Shown one piece after another: positions 42,501-54,500 of a stretch of 64,000 nt of DNA. The notes beneath the pieces are model-generated. The model was not told where the DNA came from. It saw nothing but the letters and a program-made list of their open reading frames with translations, and ran no database searches. Positions within the stretch are counted from its first letter, which is position 1; each line of letters begins with the position of its first letter. Both the position numbers and the translations under genes were made by a program. This stretch comes from Prorocentrum cordatum (taxonomy: Eukaryota > Sar > Dinophyceae > Prorocentrales > Prorocentraceae). The stretch spans positions 299,012 through 363,011 of the forward strand of contig CAUYUJ010014752.1 of the NCBI GenBank assembly GCA_963575745.1, written 5' to 3'.

Positions 42501-45500
42501 GCTTTCTGGCCACACCGCTCGGGAAATGATGTACTACAAGATGGGTATACTGTATGTTTGGGTCGGACGCGCGGCTCCAAGGAGAACATATAGTACTAGT
42601 ATATCCTTGCGCGTCCCATCATCCTGCGCTCGTCGCGCACGGGCTCCGGAGCCCCACCTGGCCGAGGTGGCCGGTGAGAATCGCGAGGCCGACGAGGACG
42701 CTGGACACGAGCGTCGGGGGTTCGAGGCTCCAGCACGGGAGACGTAAGTGGTCGCGAGCAGCCTCCTCCGAGTCAGGTCGCGGGCGTCCTTGGAAGTTGC
42801 GAGACCCACTCCGCACGGGCTCCGTCCTGGAGATCTCCAGGGTCTTCGGCGTCGCCGAGCAGGACCTCGTCCTCGTCGGCGAGGTTCCCCAGCTGGTCCA
42901 CGAGGTCGGCGAGCCCCGAGCGCTCCTCCTCCTGGCAGCCCGTCGCCATCGTACTCGTCGGTCTCCCCGGATGACCCCGCACGCTTGTCTTTCCGCTCCT
43001 TGATCCCGTCCAGCTCCCTCAAAGCCTCCAACGGGTACCGTGTGCAGAGCGCCTTGTACGTACGGTCAAACTCACAGTCCCCACCTGCTGTCGCTGTGAT
43101 TTCACCACGGGCAAGGGGCGACGGGCGCGAGCGGCGCAGGTACCACCAAGTTCGCAGCGGTCCTGCGATGACCTCCTTCACCGAGCTGTCCACTGCAGCT
43201 GAGCGAGGAGGTCCCGCGGATGGGCTTCCCAGCGCGCCGTCCAGTCGGGAATGCCCTCTCCCGCGCTCCGCTGGAGCTTGTTGAAGAACTTCTCCGCTGA
43301 GCTTTCCATCTCGTTGACGTTGGACAGGTCCAACTTGGACAGGAGGAACTCAAAGGCGCGCGGCCAGTTTGCCAGCTTCCCATCCTCGACTTCGTCGATC
43401 TGGTCAATGTCTGGACAGTTCTGAGCAAGCCTCGGCGTCCTGGCCCCTGGAGCTCGAACGAGCTGAGGCCCAGCTACATATCTATCCTGGAGCTTGTAGC
43501 TCTTGCTGAAGAGCATCACGTCGAATCTGTACGCCAGCTACTTGTCTGGCTCACCATCCCAGGTCGGCACGTCTTGTCTCAGCCCACGTGTGGAAGCTCC
43601 AGGTCCTGAAGATGACGCGATCGTCATCTTGCCGTGGTCTCTTAACCAAGGCTCTCGCTACCGATATGAATACAACAGGGCTCAGGTGAGCCCGATCACA
43701 CTCTACTCGTAGACGTTGCGGTTGTCGAAGTCAACTGAATAAGAAGAAAGATGTTAGAGCACCTCTTTTGCTCTACTGAAGGTGTCCACGCTGCCCGCTC
43801 CAGCGTGCCCAGCCTGTCTCACAGGCTGCGTACTGATAAACCCGCCCGCCCGTCCTCGCTAGCCCAACTGGCTGCGATAGAGGGATGGCTGCTGCGCCAA
43901 GAGGCCGTATATCTCGGACCTCCGCAATCAAATTTTTGGACCGTTTTGGTGGCTTCTTGGGCGGACTTGGAGGCATCGTGGAGGCATCTTGGGCCGTCTT
44001 GCAGGCATCTTGGAGGCAACTTGGGCCATCTTGGAGGCCATCTGGGGCCAACGTGGCCATCCTGGAGGCCATCTTGGGCCGTCTTGGGCCATCTTGGACA
44101 ATTGTTTTGGGACGTTTAGGTCGTTTCCTGGCCTTCCGCGGGGCTGGCGGGACGGGCCGAAGTCCCAGGGAGAGTTCTTGTGGAAAAGAGCCAAAACCAA
44201 GAGCGATAGGATTTGGCACGTCGGGCCCCCCTTTGGCAGGCCAACAGGGGGCGGCGGATCGAAGACGCCTACGGCGAATCACCGCCGCCCCCTGCCTTAT
44301 TGAAAGTGCCTATGTGGCCGAACGTTGAGGCCAGATCTGCCAAGCTATCGGACCATGTGTTCCCCGAATCGGTTTGGAAAGCCTTCGGGGAACACGTGGG
44401 CATCTTGAAGGTCCTCTAGGCCGTCTGGAGGCCATTTTGACCCTTTCGGCATTCTTGGAGGACGTCTTGGAGGGTTCTTGGGCCGTCTTCGAGGCCATCT
44501 TGAGCGTCTTGGAGGCCTCTTGGGCCGTCTTGGGGGCCTCTTGGAGCCGTCTTGGGGGCCTCTTGGGCGATCTTTGAGGGCTCTTCGGTTGTCTCGGGCC
44601 GTCGGAAGGCCGAACAAAAAATAAACGCCACAATCCTTCAAAAACTCATGGGAAATCAATGATTTTGGCCTTTTCCGGCCTTCCTGGAGGCCCTCTTGGA
44701 GGCCTCTTGGGCCGTCTTGGGCCATTTTAGGGCCATCTTCGGCCGTCTTGGTGGGCTCCTGGCCCGTCTGACGCCCCCAAAGCCGTTTGGGGGGCCTCTG
44801 GGCCGATTTGGGGCCCTCTTGGGGTGCTCCAGGGCTGTCTTGGAGGCCATCTTGGGCGTCTTAAAGGCCTCCTGGGCCGTCTTGGGGGCCGCTTGGGGCC
44901 GTCTTGGGGGCCTCTTGAGCCGTTCTGGGGCCATCTTGGAGGCCTCTTGGGCGATCTTTGGGCGATCTTTAGGGGCTCTTGGGCCGTCTCGGTCCGTCGG
45001 AAGGCCGAAAAGAAGCAAATGTCAAAATCCTTCAAAACCCTTAGGACAAATAATGCTTTTGGCCTTTTCTGGCTTTCCTGGAGGCCCTCTTGGAGGCCTC
45101 TTGGGCCGTCTTGGGCCAGCTTCGAGCCAACTTCGGCCGTCTTGGTGGGTTCCTGGCACGTCTGACGCCGTCGGGAGCCGTCTTGGGGGCCTCTCTGAAC
45201 CGACTTGGGGTCCTCTTGGGGCGCTTCGGGGCCGTCTTGGAGGCCATCTTGGGCGTCGTGGAGGTCTCTTGGGCCGTCTTGGGGCCCTCTTGAGGCCGTC
45301 TTGGAGGCCTCTTGGGCCGTCATGGGGCCCTCTTGGAGGCCCCGTGGGCGATCTTGGGGCGATCTTGGCGGCCTCTTGGGCCGTCTTGAGCCGTCGGAAT
45401 GCCGAGAAGAGGCAAATACCAAAATCCTTCAGAACCTCAGGAAAATCTATAATTTTGGCCTCTTCGGGCCCTCCTGAAGCACCTCTTGGAGGCCTCTTGG

Positions 45501-48500
45501 GCCGTATTGAGGCCTCTTGGGCCGTCTTGGGCCATCTTGAGGCCATCTTACGCCATTTTGGGTACATCTTGGGCCGTCTTGGAGGCATCTTGGGGCCATT
45601 TTAGCCGTCTTGGAGGCCATCTTGGCCGTCTGGGATGCATCTTGGAGGCCATCTTGGGCCGTCGTCTGGGATGCAAATGTTCGGCATCCTTTCGGGTGGC
45701 CGGCGGGGCGCGCCAGAGCCCCAGGGGGAGTTCTTTTGGAAAAAGAACCAAAATCAAAAACGATAGGATTCAGCACGCTAGGCACCCCTGTGATGAATCA
45801 ACAGGGGGCGGCGGATCGAATGGCCATCGGCCCATCCCGCCACCGTGCCTGGGTTGTGGGTCAGAGTTCTCAGGGATGCTTCTTGGGGTCTCTTTGGGGC
45901 GCTCTCGGGGCGCTCTCGGGGACCTCTTGGAGGCAGTTCTGGGGCCTCTTGGCCTCTTGGGCGCCTCTTGGGGCCTCCTGGGGGCCCCTCGGGGCCAAGG
46001 GCTCGAAATAGCCATTCGGGTCCCCCGTCTGGGCCCCCTCTTGGAGTGGGGGCCGTCTTGGGGCCCTCTTGGGCCATTTTGGTGCTCTCCTGGAACGATC
46101 TTGGATGCCTCTTGGGCCGTCGTGGAGCGTCGGGAAGCCGAAAAGGCGAGAACGCCAAATACCTCCCCAATCCCAAGGAACATCAATAATTGTTGCCTCT
46201 TGGGGCCGTCTTGGGCGGCCTCTTGGAGGCTTCTTGGGGCGTCTTAGGGGCATCTTTGGCCGCCTTGGGGCCATCTTGGGCGTCTTGGGGCGACCTTTGG
46301 GCGTCTCGGGGCCCTCCTGGGCTGTCCTGAGGGCCTCTTGGGGCCCTCTTGGCCCGTCTTGGGGCCCTCTTGGGTCCGATAAAGGCACGCGAGAAGATGC
46401 GCCAAACCCCGAGAGAATTGAATTCCCAACCATCCTGTGGTGTTGGGTCTTCGTTTTGAAGAGACGGTGCCCCGCGTCTCCTCCTCCCGCTGCCCCCTCC
46501 CTCCTCCCTCCTCCCCCTCCTTGCCTCTGCTCTCGGCACACCCCTCACACGTTTCGTAGCCCCATAGGGAGCTCCACCGAAGGCCCCTGTGGTTGCTCTC
46601 GCATGCGGTTCCCCCACCCAGGGCAGCGTTTCGTGGCCCCATAGGGGGCTCCACCGAAGGCCCCAGTGGCTGCTCTCGCACGCGGTTCCCCCATCCAGGG
46701 CAGCGTTTCGTGGCCCCATAGGGAGCTCCACCGAAGGCCCCAGTGGCTGCTCTCGCATGCGGTTCCCCCACCCAGGGCAGCGTTTCGTGGCCCCATAAGG
46801 GGGCTCCACCGAAGGCCCCAGTGGCTGCGCTCGCATGCGGTTCCCCCACCCAGGGCAGCGCTTCGTGGCCCCATAGGGAGCTCCACCGAAGGCCCCAGTG
46901 GCTGCTCTCGCATGCGGTTCCCCCACCCAGGGCAGCGTTTCGTGGCCCCATAGGGAGCTCCACCGAAGGCCCCAGTGGCTGCTCTCGCATGCGGTTCCCC
47001 CACCCAGGGCAGCGTTTCGTGGCCCCATAGGGAGCTCCACCGAAGGCCCCAGTGGCTGTCTCGCATGCGGTTCCCCCACCCAGGGCAGCGCTTCGTGGCC
47101 CCATAGGGAGCTCCACCGAAGGCCCCAGTGGCTGCTCTCGCATGCGGTTCCCCCGCCCAGGGCAGCGCTTCGTGGCCCCATAGGGAGCTCCACCGAAGGC
47201 CCCAGTGGCTGCTCTCGCATGCGGTTCCCCCGCCCAGGGCAGCGCTTCGTGGCTCCATAGGGAGCTCCACCGAAGGCCCCAGTGGCTGCTCTCGCATGCG
47301 GTTCCCCCACCCAAGGCAGCGTTTCGTGGCCCCATAGGGAGCTCCACCGAAAGCGGCACCCACAACGCGTTACGAACAATTGCTTATGGTTGGGTCCTTC
47401 GCCAGGATAATTTTTTCCGGGCTCCTAAACGAATCCTCAGGATCGAGGACTGAGGCTTAAGTGATTGGGCAAAGGACCTGAGGGGTGGCGGATATGTAAC
47501 GGAGCTACTTGCTAGGAGGATTTGACACGCTTGTGGCTCGCTGGGCTGGCGAATGACGACCATGACCGCGACAAGCTATATTGGTACCTGTACGACCACC
47601 CTTCGGGTGATAAGGAGCTTGTGGGGGAGGGGGTGAACCAACTGATGTCAACCGCGATGATTGTGATGGTGATCGTGATTGTGGTGGTGTGATTGTGGTG
47701 GTGTTGATTGTGATTGTGGCTGTGATGGCGATAGTGATTGTGATGGTTGACTGCTGATTGTGATTGGGCCGCATCGGGACACCACCGGGACACCATCGGG
47801 ACACCAGCGGGACACCAACACGACACCGAAACAGATTTCCCAGTGGAGGGCTCTCCGTTCCACTGCGAGATCACCCCCCGACCTCTGATATCCGACAGCG
47901 CGGACGATAATTTGGGGAGCCAGTCCCAGCAGATCCCTCCACGCATTCACCTGCGTACATATGGAGCCCTTCCATGAGTGGGAATCACACCTGGAGACCT
48001 CTCTTCATAGGAGAAGTCCTGCTGAGCTTCTTCTATGTGGAGTGGATGTCGATCACTTGCCGAACTTGAAGTTGTCAACTCCACTGCTCGCGCAATCATC
48101 CCACCCACCCACCCGCAACTTGGTTTGCAAAATCTCTTAAGACCGTGACGGTGGGTACCAAATGGCACTTGGCAACGACAGCGACGCCGACGGCGACAGC
48201 GACAACGACGACGACGACGCCGCCGACAACGACTACGACGACACCGACGCCGTCCAACGACTCCAACGACTTCGACGACGCCGACAACGACGACGACGAC
48301 GACGACGACGACGACCGACGACGACGACGACGCCGACGATGACGACGACGACGACGACGACACCGACGACGACGACGACGACGACGACGTCAACGACGCC
48401 GACGACGACGACGACGGCGGCGACGACGACGACGCCGACGACGACGACGAAGACGACGAAGACGCCGACGCCGACGACGACGACGACGACGAAGACGACG

Positions 48501-51500
48501 ACGTCGCCAACGCAGACGACGACGAGGGAGGAGGGAGGGCGGGTACCAAATGGCACTTGGCAACGACAGCGACGCCGACGGCGACAGCGACAACGACGAC
48601 GACGACGCCGCCGACAACGACTACGACGACACCGACGCCGTCTCCAACGACTTCGACGACGCCGACGACGACGACGACGACGACGACGACCGACGCCGAA
48701 CGCCGACGACGACGACGATGACAACGACGACGACGATGACGACGCCGACGACGACGACAACGACGACGCCGACGCCGACGACGGGCAACGACGACGACGA
48801 TGACGACGCCGACGACGACGACAACGACGACACCGACGACGACGACGACGACGACGTCAACGACGCCGACGACGACGACGACGGCGGCGACGACGACGAC
48901 GCCGACGACGACGAAGACGACGAAGACGCCGACGCCGACGACGACGACGAAGACGACGACGACGACGACGACGTCGCCAACGCAGACGACGACGAGGGAG
49001 GAGGGAGGACGACGACGGCGACAACGACGACAACGACGACAACGACGAGGGAGGAGGGAGACGATGACGACGCGAACGACGAAGAAGGAGGAAGGACGGC
49101 GACGCCGACGACGACTACGACGAGGGAGGAGGGAAGACGACGACGACGACAACGACGACGACGACGACAACGACGAAATAGGAGGGACGACGACGAGACG
49201 CCGACGACGGACGACGACGACAACGAGGGAGGAGGAGCAAGGACGACCACGGCGATAACGACGACGGAAACGACCACGACTCCAAAGAGGACGACGACGA
49301 CGAACACGAGAAAAGACAGAGGACGACGTAGGCGACGACGACGACGACGACGCGGGAGGAGGGAGGACGACGACGACGACGACGCAAGAGCGCGCGCGCA
49401 CACGCTTTTGCTGAAAATCCGTGATGCGAAACCTTGTGTTTTTGTATGTTTTTTGGACACACGATTTTGAAATCCTTCCGAAACCTATGGGTTTTGAAGG
49501 TTTTCGGCATACGCGCGCGACGACGCGCGCGTCTGCACTTCTTCTTGTTTTTTGCAGAGGATTCTCGCGACGGCACACGCGCAAGGGCGTTCGACAGACT
49601 TCGACATGCGCGCGCGAAGCCCGTTAAAGTGCATTTTGTGAAAATATTGAAAAACCTATGGTTTTCTTAAGATTTCGCAAGGGCTCGCGCGGGAGCTTTT
49701 TTAGCAAATCAGTGTTGCTTTGGAAACTCGATTGCGAAATCCTTCCGGCACCGAAGGTTTTTGAAGGATTTCGGCATGCGCGCGCGACGACACGCGCGTG
49801 TGCACTTCGTTTCATTTTTTGCAAGGGATTCGCGAAAAAGTCTTATGTTAGAACAAAGACTGTCACCGCATAGTGTTTTTTTACAAGGGAACCTCAGGGG
49901 GGGGATACTGGCCCCCTGGGATAGTGTAAATTCATATTTAGGATGGACATATGGTCATAATCATATATGATTTACATACCCGAAAGGGGGGGCGATAACG
50001 CTGGGGGGGGGTAGAGTCTATTTTCTTTTTAAAAAGGAGAATAAAGGGGTCGTCCCCTGAGACCATATTTGGGTTTTTTCCAGGCTGTTCTGGAAGCACG
50101 CCGTCGCCTGGGGCAATCGAGGGTCACGCGCTAGAGTCCTCGCTATAATCATGGGCTCAGGCTGCCGACAGCTCACAAGGTGATTGGGAGAAGGAGAATA
50201 CAAGTACGAGGGGGAGAAGGAAGACATGATGAGGCGGAGGAGGAGGAGGAGGAGGGGGAGGAGGAGGAGGAGGAGGAGGAGGAGGAGGAGGAGGAGGAGG
50301 AGGATGAGGGAGATGATGAGGAGGCGAAGGGAGGCGGAGGGAGAGTGGCAGGATCAGGCCCGGAACCCCGTGCTGCTCCTCTGAACCATCCTGGGGCAAC
50401 ACTGGGGCCTGATATTGGCAGCACCTTGAGGCACCTTGCGGGTCAAGGCCTTACTGGGCGCTGCTGTGGTCTCTGGGGGCCCCCGTGAAGGCCAGATGGG
50501 GCTCGCGGTGGCCACGTCGATCCGATCGATCCGCTTCGACATCGGCTCTGGCCGGCCCGATTCGATTCGATTCAGATTTTCGGGCGATCCGATGCGGCCT
50601 GGTGCTTGCATGACGCTGGTTATGCGCCCTGGCGCCGCCGATTCGATTCGATTCCGACTCCGAGCCGGTGCGGTCCGATTCGAACACATTCCGGTTCGAT
50701 TCGGTTTACCCGTTCGATGCTGATTGATCTTGGGCTCGCTTGTGCTCCCTGCGCCCACTCGGGCTCCTCGCACGGACGTCTCGGACCATGCCGATTGCTG
50801 CTGGACGGTTTTCCGAGGAATGACACGACGTAGCACACCGCAGTTGCGGATACGAGTGAGAGGGCGGCGGGGACGTCGGCAGTCTGCGAAGCTCTGAAGA
50901 AGCTCGCCGCCCAGCTTCTACAAATCATGCAGTGAGCCCGCCGGAGCCGCCGATTTTATCAATTTAAAGCAAAGTGGGTGGGTCCGAGGCTGGGTCGGAG
51001 GGTGGGTCGGTGGTGGGTCGCGGGCCCGGTCGCGGGTGGGTATCGTAGTCCGTCGTGGGTGCATCTTGGGCCGTCTTGGAGGCATCCTGGGGCCAAGCTG
51101 TCTTAGAGGCCATCTTGGCCATCTTGGAGGCATCTTGGGGTCCATCTTCGGCTCTTTGAGCGGTCTTGAGAGCCATCTTGAGCCGTCTTGGGCGGACCTT
51201 TCTGAGAATTGCGCGCCTTCAGGTCCCTTCTGGGTGGCCGGCGGGACGGGCCGAAGCCCCAGGACGAGTTCTTTGGGAAAAATAACCAAAACCAAACCGT
51301 AAGAAGTCTAGCACGCCGGGCACCCCTGTTGGCGGCGGATCGAAGACGCCTACGGCGAACCACCGCCGCCCCCTGCCTTTTTGGAAGCGCCTATGTGGCC
51401 GAACGTTGAGGCCAGACCTGCCAAGCCATCGGACCATGTGTTCCCCGAATCGGTTTGGAAAGCCTTCGGGGAACACGTGGGCATCTTGAAGGTCATCTTG

Positions 51501-54500
51501 GCCGTCGTGGAGGCCTCTTGGGCGATCTTTCGGCGATCTCTGGGGGCTCTTGGGCCGTCTCGGGCCGTCGGAAGGCCGGAAAGAAGGAAATCTCAAGATG
51601 CGTCGAAACCTATGGAAAATCAATGTTTTTGGCCTCTTATGGCCTTCCTGGAGGCCCTCTTGGGGGCCTCTTGGGCCGTCTTGGGCCAGCTTCGAGCCAA
51701 CTTCGGCCATCTTGGTGGGTTCCTGGCACGTCTGACGCCGTCGGGAGCCGCGCTTCGGGGCCGTCTTGGAGGCCATCTTGGGCGTCTTGGAGGCCATCTT
51801 GGGCGTGTTGGAGGCCTCTTGGGCCGTCTTGGGGCCCTCTTGGGGCTATCTTGGAGGCCACTTGGGCTGTCATGGGGCCCTCTTGGAGGCCTCTTGGGTG
51901 CTGTTGGGGCGATGTTGGGGACCTCATGGGTCGTCTGGGGCCGTCGGAGAGCTGAAAAGAAGAACATGCCAAAATCCTTCGAAAACCTTAGGAAAATCAA
52001 TGATTTTAACCTATTCGGGCCTTCCTGGAGGGCGTCTTGGAGAGCTCTTGGGCCGTCTTGGAGGCCTTTTGCCGGCCTTTTGGGCCGTCTTAGACCATCT
52101 TGAGGCCATCTTGGACCGTCTTGGGTGCATCTTGGAGCCATCTTACCCGTCTTGGAGGCCATCTTGGCCGTCTTGGAGGCATCTTGGAGGCCATCTTGGG
52201 CCATCTTGGCCGTCTTGGAGGCCATCTTGGGCGTCTTGGAGGCCTCTTGGGCCGTCTTGAGGCCCTCTTGGGGCCTTCTTGGGGGCCTCTTGGGCCGTCA
52301 TGGGGCCATCTTGGAGGCCTCTTGGGTGCTGTTGGGGCGATGTTGGGGACCTCTTGGGCCGTCTTGGGCCGTCGGAGAGCTGAAAAGAAGAACATGCCAA
52401 AATCCTTGAAAAACCTTAGGAAAATCAATGATTTTAACCTATTCGGGCCTTCCTGGAGGGCGTCTTGGAGGGCTCTTGGGCCGTCTTGGAGGCCTTTTGC
52501 GGGCCTTTTGGGCCGTCTTAGACCATCTTGAGGCCATCTTGGGCCGTCTTGGGTGCATCTTGGAGCCATCTTACCCGTCTTGGAGGCCATCTTGGCCGTC
52601 TTGGAAGCATCTTGGAGGCCATCTTGGGCCATCTTGGCCGTCTTGGAGGCCATCTTGGGCCAAGTTGGGGCAACAAAGGCATTGACAGATGGATTTTCGG
52701 AAACTTGCGGGTGGCCGGCGGGACGGGCCGAAGCCCACTGGGGAGTTCTTTTAGAAAAAGAACCAAAACCAAAACCTGAAACATCCAGCACGCCGTGCAC
52801 CCCTGTGGCAAGACCACAGGGGGCGGCGGATCGAAGACGCCTACGGCGAATCACCGCCGCCCCCTGCCTTTTTGGAAGCGCCTATGTGGCCGAACGTTGA
52901 GGCCAGACCTGCCAAGCTATCGGACCACGTGTTCCCCGAATCGGTTTGGAAAGCCTTCGGGGAACACGTGGGCATCTTGAAGGTCATCTTGGCCGTCTTG
53001 GAGGCCTCTTGGGCAAGCTTTGGGCGATCTTTGGGGCTTTTTGGGCCGTCTCGGGCCAGCTTCGAGCCAACTTCGGCCATCTTGGTGGGTTCCTGGCACG
53101 TCTGAAGCCGTCGGAAGCCGTTTGGGGGGCCTCTATGGGCCGACTTGGGGCCCGCTTGGAATGCTCCAGGGCCGTCTTGGAGGCCATCTTGGGCGTCTGG
53201 GAGGCCATCTTGGGCGTGTTGGAGGCCTCTTGGGCCCTCTTGGGGCCCTCTAGGGGCCATCTTGGAGGCCACTTGGGCCATCATGGGGCTCTCTTGGGGG
53301 CCTCTTGGGCGATCTTGGGGGCTTCTTGGGCCGTCTCGAGCCGTCGGAGAGCCGAAAAGGCGCAAATGCCAGAATCCTTCAAAAACCAAGGAAAAATCAA
53401 TGATTTTGGCCTCTTCGGACTCTCCTGGAGGACCTCTTGGAGGCCTCTTGGGCCGTCTGGGAGGCCTCTGGGGGGCCTCTTGGGCCGTCTTGGGCCGTCT
53501 TGGACTCTCTTGGGCCGTTTTGGAGGCCGTCTTGGACCATCTCGGGCGGACTTGGAGGCCATCTTGGGCCATCTTCGCGATTTTTTGAGGATGTCCCGAG
53601 CGTTGAGGATGTCCCGAGCGAAACGGCCGTTTTTTTGAGGATTTTTTTCCGGATTGAGGTCCTTTCGGCTTCCTCCCGGGACCCCGGCGGGACGTGCCGG
53701 AGCCCACTGGGGGAGTTCTTTTGGAAAAAGAACCAAAACCAAAACCTGAAACATCCAGCACGCCGTGCACCCCTGCAAGCAGGGGGCGGCGGATCTAGTG
53801 GCTTGCGGCCCATCCCGCCACCGTGCCTGGGTTGTGGGTCAGAGTCCTCAGGGATGCTTCTTCGGGTCTTTGGGGAGCGCTGTCGGGTGCCTTTTGGGAG
53901 TGGGAGCTTCTGCGGGGCCTCTTGGGCGCCTCTTGGGGGCCTCGTAGGGCTCCTGCCTCTTCGGGGCTCTTGGCGGCCTTTTGGGGGCCTCTTAGGGCCT
54001 CTTGGGAGCCTCCCGGAGCCGAGAGCTACAAATGTCTATTCGGGTCCCCCGTCGGGGCCCCCTCTTAGAGCCGTTTTGGGGGCCTCTTGGACCGTCTTGG
54101 GCGCCTCTTGGGCCGTTTTGGGGCCATCTTGGGCAGTTTTTGGGACCCTCTTGGAGGTCTCTTGGGCCGTCTTGGGGCGATCTTGGGGGCCTCTTGGGCC
54201 GTCCTGGAGCGTCGGGAGTCCGAACATGTGAGAAAGCCAAAATTTTTCAAAAGTGCCCCAGGAGCGCCCCAAGAAGGGCCCCGAGCGGTCCCCATGAGGG
54301 CCCAAGAGCGAGGAACAATTGGTGGCAGGTTCCAAAATAGCCCCAAGGCCACCCAAGATGGTCCAGAACAGCCCGCCAATGAAGCCACAAGAGGCCCCCA
54401 AGAAGCCATAACCAATTCGCTGGCCCAACGAGACACGGGCGTGCTAGATCCTACAGGTGTGTAGCTCAAGTCAAAAGGAGAGGGTCTGCGGGCGGACCTC

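Noticed and set aside
46183-47379. Three overlapping reverse-strand frames of 272-398 codons
   Set aside because: They are the three readings of one 77-bp minisatellite and flanking satellite. Identical peptides appear in each frame and no domain or start context supports a gene.
47947-49584. A 545-codon reverse frame and a 306-codon forward frame
   Set aside because: Both read through the GAC satellite (poly-Ser/Arg/Val, poly-Asp/Thr) and exist only because triplet repeats lack stops.
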